Positions 53,436 to 61,890 of a DNA stretch of 64,000 nucleotides are shown here, piece after piece. The stretch spans positions 1,178,001 to 1,242,000 of the forward strand of contig NZ_JANHMQ010000001.1 of the NCBI RefSeq assembly GCF_024609325.1. The letters are read 5' to 3'. Source of the stretch: Geothrix fuzhouensis (lineage in GTDB: Bacteria > Acidobacteriota > Holophagae > Holophagales > Holophagaceae). Position numbers and translations under genes: made by a program. The notes below the pieces were generated by a model. It did no database searches. It was given only the letters and a program-made list of their open reading frames with translations, and was not told the DNA's origin. Position 1 is the stretch's first letter, and every line of letters begins with the position of its first letter.

Positions 53436-56186
53436 ATGTCCAATGAAACCAATGCCGAGTCCGCGCCCTCTTCCCGGAGGCGGATCCTGGCCCCGGGCAC
53501 GCAGGTGGGGCGATTCCGGGTGGAGGCCCTGCTCGGCACCGGCGGCATGGGCGAGGTCTACCAGGCCTGGGATCCCACCCTGGAACGCAGCGTGGCCCTC
53601 AAGGCCCTGCGGGCTGGGGCGGACCGCGAGGCCACCGCGCCAGAGCGCTTCCGCCGAGAGGCCTTGGCCCTGGCCCAGCTCAACCACCCGAACGTCTGCC
53701 AAGTGCATGACTGGATGGAAAACCCCAGCGGCACCTACATCGCCATGGAACTCCTGGAGGGGCGGACCCTGGATCAGGCGGCCCCGGACCTCACCGTGCG
53801 CGAGAAGCTCCAGGTGGTCAGCGCCGTGGCGCATGCGCTTGAGGCGGCCCACGCGAAGGGGTTGATCCACCGCGATCTGAAGCCCGGCAACATCATGGTG
53901 GCCCAGACCCCGGGCAGCCGGAAACTCCAGGTGAAGGTTCTCGACTTCGGCTTGGCGCGGCTGGTGGACCCTTCGGGCCCGGGCGACACCCGCGTCACCC
54001 CCTCGGGCGTGCCAACCCTGGCCACGCTGCAAGCCCTGGAGAAGGCTGGCCGGGCGAAGGCAGAAGACAGCGCCGAGGAACCCTCCGCCCCCCAGGCCTG
54101 GGAGCGGATCACCCAGGCTGGGACCTTCATGGGGAGCCCGAGCTATGCCTCACCGGAGCAGATCCAGGGCCAAGCGGCGGGGTCTTCCAGTGATGTGTTC
54201 TCCCTCGGCATCGTGGCGTGGGAACTGCTCGCGGGCGAGCACCCCTTCCCCGGCGAAGGGCGGGCGCGGATGCTGGCCATCGTGCAGGGCAGCCGCCGGG
54301 ATCTCAAGGTCCGTGGCCTGCCGTCGGGGGCCTCGGAGCTCCTGCTGTCCATGCTGGAGGCCCATCCCTTCAAGCGGCCCACCGCAGCCCAGGTGGGCCG
54401 TCGACTCGACCATCTGCTGCGACCCCGCAGTGCCCTGCGCTGGGCCGGAGCTTCGGCGATGGGCGCCCTGGTTCTGGCGGTGGGCGCAAACTGGTTCAGT
54501 TCCCGGGGGATCATCCCCGACCTGACTCGCGAACGGCCCGCCCGACTGGCAATCCTCCCCTTCACGAACGCCACCGGTGACATCCACCTGGAACCTCTCA
54601 CCCAGCTGGTACTGCCCCAAATGATCGAGGCTTCCCTGGGCGGCCAGGCCAAGCTCACCCCGGTGGATGCCGACAGTCTGGCCCGGGGCCGAGTGGCCCT
54701 GCGGCTGACGCCCCGGGGTCCAATCCCGCCGGAGGACCAGGCCCGCCTGATCGCTGCCCTGGGCGCCCAGCTGGTGCTGCGTGGCACCCTCTCCCGGGGC
54801 GGAGGCGACTCGGTCGTCCTGGCCTACGAACTCAGGGACGCCTCCGGGAAGCTCCGCCACAGCGGGGAAACGCGGGAAGCCAGCGGCCGGGTGGCCGTCT
54901 CCCTGCCCCTGGCCCGCAAGGTGGCGGCCAATCTGATCAAGGCCGTGGATCCCCTGATCTCCCAGCCCAAGGGGATGTTGCCGGTGGCCCCGGAGGCCCT
55001 GGAAGCCTATGTCCATGGCGCGGACCTCATGGACCGGGGGGACTTCAAGGAGGCTGCCCCGGCGTTCCAGGCCGCGGCGTTGAAGGCCCCGGATTTCGCC
55101 CCGGCGATCATCGGCTACGCCCGGTGCCTCAGTCGCCTGGCTGATATGCCCCCCGAACCTGTGTTCCAGTGGGCCCGCTGGTCCGCTCGCGCCCAGGGCG
55201 ACCGGGTCAGCGAGATGAAGGCCCTCCATTACCTGTCTGTGCGGCAAGGAGATCGTGGGCAGTGGGAGGCCTCGGACCGAACCGGCCGCGAGGCTCTGGA
55301 GCTGGCTCACCTCCTCGGGGACGCCTCCTTCGAGGCAGGGATCCATGCCACCCTCGGCGTGAACTTCCAGCGCCAGCACAAACCCGCCGAGGCGGAAGCC
55401 GAGTACCAGAAGGCCCTGGCCAGGTACCAGCGTCTGGGCGACAAGCTGAACGCCACCCGGTCGTTCAACAACCTGGCGGTGATCGAGAAGGAACGCGGCC
55501 ACCTCAAGGAGGCGGAGGCCCGCTACCAGAGTGCCCTCCAGATCGTGCAGGCCTACGGCGATCGCTGGGGCGAATCTTTCATCACCAACAATCTGGGGGA
55601 TCTGGCCCTGGCCCAGGACGGTGGCCTGGACCGGGCCGAAAGCTTCTTCCGCCAGGCAATGTCCCTGCGCGAAACCATCGGTGACGCCAATGGCCTGGTC
55701 TACTCCCTCATGGGCCTGGCTAGCGTCGCCCAGGCGCGGGGCGAACTGGACCGCGCCGAGGGGCTGGAGCGCCAGTGCCTCGACCAGGCCCGGAAGACCC
55801 AGCTCCGCCCCATGGAAGCCACGGCCCTCTACAACCTGGGCGAGGTCAACCGTGACGCCGGCCACTACGAAGCGGCCCGCATGTTCTACCGGCAGTCCCT
55901 CGTCCTCCACCAGGAGCTCGGAGACACGCTCATGGAGACGCACTGTCTGGCGGCCGAGGCGGAATGCATGGCCCGCGAAGGTCGGCGCGGCATGGCCCGC
56001 GCGCTGCTCGACCGGAGCCGCACCCTCTCCACCGAGGAGACGCCCTACATCCTCCGTGCCCAGGCCTGGCTGGCCCGGAGCGAAGGCCGGCCGGACGAGG
56101 CCAAGGCCCTCTTCGGCAAATCCCTCGACAGTGCCCGCATCCAGGCCCCGGAGCTCATCCGCGAGCTGAAGGAAGCCTTGCGCTAG
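53436..56186 (+). CDS. Ser/Thr protein kinase with TPR domain
   Basis: A 916-residue eukaryote-like kinase. The kinase domain (about 25-330) has the Gly loop GTGGMGEVY, the VALKAL lysine, HRDLKPGN with catalytic Asp147, DFGLARL and a SPE activation-loop end, with an insertion of about 55 residues between DFG and SPE. A transmembrane helix (about 335-353) is followed by an extracytoplasmic region and at least five tetratricopeptide repeats (about 530-890), such as ATLGVNFQRQHKPAEAEAEYQKAL. It probably assembles partner proteins through the TPRs. The convergent phosphatase gene ends 22 bp away, suggesting opposing roles. Confidence 0.9.
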   Translation: MSNETNAESAPSSRRRILAPGTQVGRFRVEALLGTGGMGEVYQAWDPTLERSVALKALRAGADREATAPERFRREALALAQLNHPNVCQVHDWMENPSGTYIAMELLEGRTLDQAAPDLTVREKLQVVSAVAHALEAAHAKGLIHRDLKPGNIMVAQTPGSRKLQVKVLDFGLARLVDPSGPGDTRVTPSGVPTLATLQALEKAGRAKAEDSAEEPSAPQAWERITQAGTFMGSPSYASPEQIQGQAAGSSSDVFSLGIVAWELLAGEHPFPGEGRARMLAIVQGSRRDLKVRGLPSGASELLLSMLEAHPFKRPTAAQVGRRLDHLLRPRSALRWAGASAMGALVLAVGANWFSSRGIIPDLTRERPARLAILPFTNATGDIHLEPLTQLVLPQMIEASLGGQAKLTPVDADSLARGRVALRLTPRGPIPPEDQARLIAALGAQLVLRGTLSRGGGDSVVLAYELRDASGKLRHSGETREASGRVAVSLPLARKVAANLIKAVDPLISQPKGMLPVAPEALEAYVHGADLMDRGDFKEAAPAFQAAALKAPDFAPAIIGYARCLSRLADMPPEPVFQWARWSARAQGDRVSEMKALHYLSVRQGDRGQWEASDRTGREALELAHLLGDASFEAGIHATLGVNFQRQHKPAEAEAEYQKALARYQRLGDKLNATRSFNNLAVIEKERGHLKEAEARYQSALQIVQAYGDRWGESFITNNLGDLALAQDGGLDRAESFFRQAMSLRETIGDANGLVYSLMGLASVAQARGELDRAEGLERQCLDQARKTQLRPMEATALYNLGEVNRDAGHYEAARMFYRQSLVLHQELGDTLMETHCLAAEAECMAREGRRGMARALLDRSRTLSTEETPYILRAQAWLARSEGRPDEAKALFGKSLDSARIQAPELIRELKEALR

Positions 56187-56208
56187 ATCGACACGGAGAG
56201 AGGCTCCC

Positions 56209-58149
56209 TCAGCGTTTCAGGATGAGCAAGGTGAGGTCGTCCGCCAGTGGCCGGCCCTGGGTGAAGGCCACTACATCCGTCAGGATGGCAGCCTGCAGAT
56301 CCTCGCAAGGACCGGCGAGCAGCGCCTCTAGGCGATCCTCACCATAGAAGGCATCATCCGGCGCCTGCGCCTCGGACAGGCCGTCCGTGTAGAAGATCAG
56401 GCTATCTCCGGGTTCCAGGATGCCCCCACAGGGTTCCAGCGCTTCCTTGAACCCGGTGGCGCTGAGACCCACGCCCAACCCCCGGGGATGGAGGCGCGTG
56501 ACGCGGCCATCCGCGTGGCGCAGGAAGGCGGATGGGTGGCCTGCCCGCACGAACTGGTAGCAGCCGGTCCTGGGATGGAAGGTGCCATAGGCCAAGGTGA
56601 GGAAGAGCCGGCGGCCATGGCTCTGACACCAGATGCCATTCAGGCGATCGGCCACCTCAACCGGGCTGAGGGTCTGCTTATCCAAGGCAGACAGCACCCC
56701 CTTCGTTTCCGCAGCATAGAAGGCGGCACTGGTTCCCTTCCCGCTGACATCCAGAATGAGGAAGGCCAGGCTGCCGTCCGGCAGGGGGAATAGGTCGTAG
56801 TAATCTCCCGCCACCTCGCGGGCCGGCAGAATGGCGGCCCGTACCGAAGGCATCTGCAGCGCCTCCAGATCCGGCAGCAGCCGCATCTGGACCTCGCGGG
56901 CCACGCGCAGCTCCTCCTCCATGCGCAGCCGCTCCTCGCGCTCGACATCGGCCCGCTGGAGCCGGGCCGCCATCTCGTTGAAGGCCGCCGTGAGGCTGGC
57001 CACCTGATCCCGCCCCAGGGGCCGGATACGGGCGGTGAAGTCACCAGCGCTTAGCCGCAAGACGCCGCGGAAGAGGCCGTCCACGGATTTCCCCAGCTTG
57101 CGCGCCAGGTACAGCCCCATGGCCAGGGCGAGCAACTGGAAGCCGAAGAGGACCAGGATGGCCAGCACCAGGGCGAGGATGATCAGCAGCGTCTCGCCGG
57201 AGAGGTTGCCGCCCTTGCCGAAGCCAAAGCCCCGGAACAGCTCCTCCAGACTGGTCTCCGGGGTGACCGTAAGCAGCATGGGGCGTCCCGAGTCCCAGTC
57301 CACCACCCGCAACCCCACCGGCGGCAACCGGAAGGCCTGGAAGAGGCCCCTGCCCTGGGCGACCTCCCCGTTCTGGTAGCTCGCCACGGCCGGGATGCCC
57401 CGGCGCAAGCCCGAGAAGTCCAGGGGCGTCTCCTCGTTCCCTTGCTTCATCTTCACGTGGTCATCCTCGACCGCGCCCCAGTCCAGGCGATAGTCCATGC
57501 GCCCGCCCCAGATCTCCCGGCCCGAGGTGCTCATGCGGCCCAGGCCCAGGCTCAGGAGGCGGTAGCGCCCCTTCTCGGCGGCCACGGCCCGGAGCGCCAC
57601 CAGCTTCCGGCCGGCGGGCGTCGTGTCGTAGACGAAGCCCACGAAACCGTCCTGGATGCCCGGAGGCAGGGCCTCCACCCGGCGCACGTGCGCTTCGCTC
57701 AGCACCTCCAGGGCCTTCAGCGCCTCGGCATCCGAAGGCTGCTTCACCGCCTCGCGCAGGGCGGCTTCCATGCGCCGCAAGTCGCCCTGGAAGGCCCGGC
57801 CGACCTGAGCGCCCAACCCGAGCCAGCCCGCGGACACGAACAGGGCCGTGAGCGTCAGCGCAGGCAGGAAGGAGAGCAGGAGCAGAATCATCCAGAGCCG
57901 GCGCGACACCTTGAAGAGCAACCGGAGCCAAAGCCAGCGCAGCCCCAGGAAGCCCAGCACCAGGGCTCCGATCCAGAAGGCCGCGGCGGACAGGCCCCAC
58001 AGGCAGCCCGTCCCCGTCAGGTGCCAGCGCGTCGGCAGCAGCAGCCAGGGCAGGCCGCAAGCCAGGGTGAGCCAGGCCCATCGGGGGTGCAGGGACACCA
58101 GGTGCCGGCGGAGTGCGCCCAGGAACGGGAAATCGCTCCAGCCGGTCAT
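56209..58149 (-). CDS. Membrane SpoIIE/RsbU-type PP2C phosphatase with HAMP domain
   Basis: A 646-residue protein with about four transmembrane segments: two near the N-terminus (about 26-42, 50-72), one near 85-110 and one near 325-350. An extracytoplasmic sensor region lies between, then a HAMP domain (GLYLARKLGKSVDGLFRGVLRLSAGDFTARI), a short coiled coil and a SpoIIE phosphatase domain from about residue 420. Metal-binding residues occur in REVAGDYYDLF, LDVSGKGTSAAF, IFYTDGLSEA and ADDLTLLIL. It should dephosphorylate an anti-sigma antagonist or a Ser/Thr-kinase target. It starts 1 nt after the fabG stop. Confidence 0.9.
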   Translation of the reverse strand: MTGWSDFPFLGALRRHLVSLHPRWAWLTLACGLPWLLLPTRWHLTGTGCLWGLSAAAFWIGALVLGFLGLRWLWLRLLFKVSRRLWMILLLLSFLPALTLTALFVSAGWLGLGAQVGRAFQGDLRRMEAALREAVKQPSDAEALKALEVLSEAHVRRVEALPPGIQDGFVGFVYDTTPAGRKLVALRAVAAEKGRYRLLSLGLGRMSTSGREIWGGRMDYRLDWGAVEDDHVKMKQGNEETPLDFSGLRRGIPAVASYQNGEVAQGRGLFQAFRLPPVGLRVVDWDSGRPMLLTVTPETSLEELFRGFGFGKGGNLSGETLLIILALVLAILVLFGFQLLALAMGLYLARKLGKSVDGLFRGVLRLSAGDFTARIRPLGRDQVASLTAAFNEMAARLQRADVEREERLRMEEELRVAREVQMRLLPDLEALQMPSVRAAILPAREVAGDYYDLFPLPDGSLAFLILDVSGKGTSAAFYAAETKGVLSALDKQTLSPVEVADRLNGIWCQSHGRRLFLTLAYGTFHPRTGCYQFVRAGHPSAFLRHADGRVTRLHPRGLGVGLSATGFKEALEPCGGILEPGDSLIFYTDGLSEAQAPDDAFYGEDRLEALLAGPCEDLQAAILTDVVAFTQGRPLADDLTLLILKR

Positions 58150-58150
58150 C

Positions 58151-58897
58151 TCAGACCATCAGCATCCCGCCGTTGACGCTGAGCACTTGGCCGGTGATGT
58201 AGCCTGCCTCATCGCTGGCGAGGAAGGCCACGGAAGCGGCGATGTCGTCGGCGGTGCCCATGCGGCCCAGGGGGATCTGCTTGGTGAACTCGGCCTTCAC
58301 CTCCGCCGGAAGCCCCGCGGTCATGGCTGTCTCGATGTAGCCAGGCGTCACGGCGTTGGCAGTGACGTTGCGGCTGGCCAACTCCCGCGCCACGGACTTG
58401 GTGAGGCCGATGAGGCCCGCCTTGGCGGCCACATAGTTCGCCTGGCCTGCATTGCCCATCTGCCCCACCACGGAGGCGATGTTGATGATGCGGCCCCAGC
58501 GCTGCTTCATCATGGGCTTGGTCGCCGCCTGGATGGCCGTCCAGGCACCCTTGAGATTGGTGTCGATCACCGCGTCCCAGTCTTCCTCTTTCATCTGGAT
58601 GAGCAGCTTGTCGCGGGTGATGCCGGCATTGTTCACCAGGATGTGGATGGCGCCGTGGCGTTCCACCGTCGTGGCCACCGCAGCGCGCACGGAGGCCCCA
58701 TCCGCCAGGTCGGCCACCACCACATCCGCCTTGCCACCCTCGGCTGAGATGGCGTCTGCCACTTCCTGGAGCTTCCTCAGCGTGCGAGCCGCGCAGACCA
58801 CCGTGGCGCCTTGGGCGGCGAGGCGCTTCGCGATGGCTTCACCAATACCCTGGCTGGCACCGGTGACGAGGGCGACCTTGCCTTGCAGGCTGAACAT
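58151..58897 (-). CDS. fabG: 3-oxoacyl-[acyl-carrier-protein] reductase
   Basis: A 248-residue short-chain dehydrogenase of the FabG type, which reduces 3-oxoacyl-ACP with NADPH in fatty-acid elongation. Present are TGASQGIG (cofactor), VNNAGITRD, the catalytic Ser in IINIASVVGQMGN, Tyr-X3-Lys in NYVAAKAG and the C-terminal GQVLSVNGGMLMV. Length and motifs fit FabG rather than a generic dehydrogenase, though no other fatty-acid gene is next to it, so paralogy is possible. CCGGAGG precedes the ATG. The phosphatase gene follows after 1 nt. Confidence 0.88.
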   Translation of the reverse strand: MFSLQGKVALVTGASQGIGEAIAKRLAAQGATVVCAARTLRKLQEVADAISAEGGKADVVVADLADGASVRAAVATTVERHGAIHILVNNAGITRDKLLIQMKEEDWDAVIDTNLKGAWTAIQAATKPMMKQRWGRIINIASVVGQMGNAGQANYVAAKAGLIGLTKSVARELASRNVTANAVTPGYIETAMTAGLPAEVKAEFTKQIPLGRMGTADDIAASVAFLASDEAGYITGQVLSVNGGMLMV

Positions 58898-58952
58898 GGG
58901 ACCTCCGGATGGATGAGAGCCCAGTCTAGCAAGGCGGGGCGGGACGGCCCGT

Positions 58953-59378
58953 TCAGGCGTCGGGATTGCCGTCCATGAGCACGGTGTCCACCTCGGTCTG
59001 GCCGAGGGCGGGCAGCCGCAATCTGATCTTCGGGTTGAAGTCAGAGCCGTGGAGCCGCACATCCAGGTACGTGGTCTGGGGATCGATGGCAGCGGTGCCG
59101 ATGATCGTCTCGCTGCCTCGGCCCTCCAGCTGGCAGAGGCGATGCCGGTCCCCGCCGCCCTGGAAGCTGGCGCGGAGGAACCGGGGCCAGAGAGCCTTCA
59201 AGCTGACCCGGACCGTTTGCGCGTCCACCCGCTCGATCTGCACGATGGCACCGTGCCCCTGCCGCGCCTCCACATGGGCCTGGAGGCGCGAGGAGGCCGC
59301 GTCCCATGTCTCGGTGGCGAGCCCCGTCTGGGCTGCGAATAGAGCGATCACAGGCGACAGGAGTCGGATGGAAAACAT
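58953..59378 (-). CDS. Secreted hypothetical protein
   Basis: No family was recognised for this 141-residue protein. A signal peptide (LLSPVIALFAAQTGLA-TE) leads to a mature protein of about 120 residues with two central basic stretches, a cysteine in RLCQLEGRGS, and a predicted beta-rich C-terminal half (TTYLDVRLHGSDFNPKIRLRLP). The charge pattern is balanced and no repeats or metal motifs are visible. It lies upstream of fabG on the same strand, 55 bp away, and may share its transcript. Confidence 0.55.
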   Translation of the reverse strand: MFSIRLLSPVIALFAAQTGLATETWDAASSRLQAHVEARQGHGAIVQIERVDAQTVRVSLKALWPRFLRASFQGGGDRHRLCQLEGRGSETIIGTAAIDPQTTYLDVRLHGSDFNPKIRLRLPALGQTEVDTVLMDGNPDA

Positions 59379-59432
59379 GAATACCTCGGAAGATCTTTTC
59401 CTATGATGAAAGGACCTCCGTCCGATTTCTAC

Positions 59433-60425
59433 CTATTTCAGGGCCTTCAGCCACTGGGCCACCGGAGCCAGATCCGCCAGGGGAGTCTTGTCGCCGTAGG
59501 CCGTCAAGGCCGAAGCCCCGTCCAGCGTCGTCCGGGGTCGGGTCTCGCGCTTCAGGAGGTGGTTCGCCTCCGGCAGTTCGAGCACGGTGCCCTTGAACCC
59601 GAGAGGCACCGCATCCGGTTTCCAGGTCTGCACATCCCGGTCGCCCCAGACCACGGCACAGGGCACGGGGAGGCGCTGGGCCAGGGCCCAGGGATCCAGG
59701 TCCAGGGTGGCGCGGACGAAGCTCCGGCTTTCAGCCTGGGCCAGATTCCGGGCCAGCCGCAGCACACCGGGGGCCACCTGGACGCTGGCGTCGGGCAGGG
59801 CTTTGTCTTGCCGGATGGAGGCCTCGACCGCGGTCAGGTAGTCGAGGTTCGCCTGGGCCACTTCCTGGGGCGCTCCGGCCGCGTCCAGCTGGGCCTTCAC
59901 CTGGGCCAGGATCACGCGCCCCATGCTGAGGCCCGGCATGGCCAACAGCAGGGCGGCGTCCGCCTCTCCGGCCGCCAGCAGGGACAGCAGCGCGCCTTCG
60001 CTGTGGCCCACCAGCAGCAGTTTCTTCCCCCGGGCCTCGGGCTGCGCTCGGGCGGCCAGCATCGCCGCCTTGAGATCGCCCAACTGCGCGTCCAGGGAGA
60101 TGTCGAGCTTGGGATCCTTCGAGCCGATGAACCGCTTGTCATAGCGCAGCGAGCCGATGCCCTGCCCCTGCAGCCAGGCGGCGAAGTCACGCCCGCCGTG
60201 GCTGGGCGTCGGGATCAGGGGATTCGACCAGTCGCGATCTGTGGGGCCAGAGCCGGCCACCATCACCGCGAAGTAGGGATGGGCACCGCCCGCCTTGACG
60301 CTGCCCTTTAGCGGGAAGGCGTTGAAGCCCGGGAAGGTGAGCTCCCGATCTGGCGCTGGGACGGGCGTGGCCTGGGCCATGGCCACGAGGGCCGCAGTGG
60401 GAAGGCAGAGCCAGACAGGGTTCAT
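59433..60425 (-). CDS. Secreted alpha/beta hydrolase
   Basis: A 330-residue exported hydrolase with signal peptide (LPTAALVAMAQA) and classical alpha/beta fold: VMVAGSGPTDRDWSNP oxyanion region, the YDKRFIGSK loop, nucleophile elbow GHSEGALL, acid in VWGDRDVQTW and His in LPEANHLLK. The arrangement resembles exported esterase or dienelactone-hydrolase-like proteins; substrates are unknown. A small palindrome TACCCTCCAGGGTA lies 27-40 bp upstream of its ATG and could be an operator. It is separated from the nitroreductase relic by about 100 bp. Confidence 0.82.
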   Translation of the reverse strand: MNPVWLCLPTAALVAMAQATPVPAPDRELTFPGFNAFPLKGSVKAGGAHPYFAVMVAGSGPTDRDWSNPLIPTPSHGGRDFAAWLQGQGIGSLRYDKRFIGSKDPKLDISLDAQLGDLKAAMLAARAQPEARGKKLLLVGHSEGALLSLLAAGEADAALLLAMPGLSMGRVILAQVKAQLDAAGAPQEVAQANLDYLTAVEASIRQDKALPDASVQVAPGVLRLARNLAQAESRSFVRATLDLDPWALAQRLPVPCAVVWGDRDVQTWKPDAVPLGFKGTVLELPEANHLLKRETRPRTTLDGASALTAYGDKTPLADLAPVAQWLKALK

Positions 60426-60526
60426 GAAACCTCCGGAGTCGCGGACGACGTCCTTACCCTCCAGGGTAGACGAAGCGCCGGCCTCCCCAGTTCAATGGCC
60501 CGGCCTCGCCGAAGGTTCACGGCGGC

Positions 60527-61222
60527 TCAGGGTCCAGGCTTCATCCGCCCCACGGGCAGCAGAACGAGGACCTTCTCCTCGGGCGGCAGGTCCAGGGACG
60601 TGCCAATCGCGGCCAAGTCCACTCCGGAGGCCACGCCGCTGCCGAGCCCCAGCGCCGCGGCCTGCAGCAGCAACGCCTGGGAGGCCGCGCCCGCCTCCCA
60701 GAAGGTGTAGTCCATCTTCGCGACGGGCTCCCTGGAAGACAAATTCAGGGGCCTTCCCGTCACCACAAACACCGAAGGTGCCTTGACAATCCATGGTTGC
60801 ATCGCTGGCATGGAGCCGAACAGGGCCGAAGCCCCCTTGGTTCCAACCGCACGGAGGGCGTGCGTTTTCGGCAGATACCGATAGGTGCCCGGCCCGAGGG
60901 TGGGGCTCCCCTCGGTGACGAGGTACAGGCCAAGGGGGTAGCGGGCATGGGCACTGGGGACCGTCCGGCGGCCGGGACGGTTCTCGCCCTGGGCGCTCCA
61001 GAGGAGCTAGGCGGCTTCCGCCATGGAAAGGGCAGGTCCCGTGAGGTCCCGCGTGGTCCTTCGGGCCTGGAGCGTTGCGTCCAGGGACACGGTCCCCGCC
61101 GCCGGGGTGGGTAACACCAAAGGGCCCTTGGGAGGGGCGGCCGGGGGCGCCTGAGCGGAGCCGACCACTGCCCCCAGCAGGGCGGACACCAGGACTGGAC
61201 GAAGGGCGGGTGCGCGGAACAC
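60527..61222 (-). pseudogene. SagB-type nitroreductase with an in-frame amber codon
   Basis: The reading frame encodes 231 residues of an exported nitroreductase-like protein: signal peptide (LVSALLGAVVGSAQA), TLQARRTTRDLTGPALSMAEAA, then LLWSAQGENRPGRRTVPSAHA and the C-terminal flavoprotein part WEAGAASQALLLQAAALGLGSG. A TAG at 61007-61009 interrupts it exactly where relatives usually have Gln (the QLLWAAQG-type motif), so one C-to-T change of CAG explains it. Otherwise the frame is open on both sides with no frameshift. It could be a fresh pseudogene, a sequencing error or a recoded stop; the first is assumed. Confidence 0.75.
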
Positions 61223-61293
61223 GGCAGCCTCCTGCAGACGCTCTCCATTGTCTACCTTCCGGCCAGAAACGCCCGGGTGACGACGATAGGTCG

Positions 61294-61322
61294 TTGACAG
61301 AAGGAAAGGGATTCCTCAATAT
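61294..61322 (+). promoter_or_regulatory. Promoter of the marR-tolC-emrA operon
   Basis: A perfect -35 consensus TTGACA (61294-61299) is followed after 17 bp by CAATAT (61317-61322). The start point would be near 61329, upstream of the imperfect palindrome TGCTTAGGCA (61341-61350). That palindrome sits where a self-repressing MarR dimer could bind. Confidence 0.55.
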
Positions 61323-61369
61323 TGCTGCTCTGGCAGTGATTGCTTAGGCATTTAATTGGAGCCCCTCCC

Positions 61370-61852
61370 ATGAACACGGATCCAAAGGAGACGGAACCGC
61401 TGTACACCCCCGAGAACTACAACCCGGAGGACAGCCTGGGGCGGCTGATCGCGGATGTCTCCCGGCGGATCCTGACTGGATTCGATGACGAAATGGCCAG
61501 CCAGGGCATGGGCATCACCGGGGCGCAGTGGGTGATCCTCATGCGAATCGCCCGGGGTTGCGCTTCCACGGCCGCCGAGCTGTGTCGCTTCGGCCACTGC
61601 GACACCGGCTCCATGACCCGCATGCTCGATCGCCTGGAAGAGAAGGGCCTGTTACGCCGGGTGCCCAGCAGCACGGACCGCCGGGTCACCCTTCTGGAAC
61701 TCACAGAGACGGGCCGGGACCTGTTGCCCCACCTGCCGCCGGTGGCCATCAAAGTGCTGAATGCGCATTTGAACGGCTTCTCGCGGGAAGAGCTGGAGCA
61801 GCTCAAGGGGTTCTTGAATCGGATCCGGGCCAACAGCGGGCTGCCCGCATGA
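61370..61852 (+). CDS. MarR-family transcriptional regulator
   Basis: A 160-residue winged-helix regulator: dimer helix LGRLIADVSRRILTGFDDE, recognition region STAAELCRFGHCDTGSMTRMLDRLEEKGLL and wing RVPSSTDRRVTLLELTETG. It heads an operon with a TolC homologue and an EmrA-type adaptor, the usual EmrR-like arrangement in which drugs release the repressor. Two cysteines near the recognition helix (Cys63 and Cys68 or close by) might add redox sensing. The ATG follows GGAGCCCC, and the stop overlaps a possible tolC start. Confidence 0.9.
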   Translation: MNTDPKETEPLYTPENYNPEDSLGRLIADVSRRILTGFDDEMASQGMGITGAQWVILMRIARGCASTAAELCRFGHCDTGSMTRMLDRLEEKGLLRRVPSSTDRRVTLLELTETGRDLLPHLPPVAIKVLNAHLNGFSREELEQLKGFLNRIRANSGLPA

Positions 61853-61890
61853 CCCAGCCAGGATTGTTTGCAGAACAGATGGAGGCTTCC

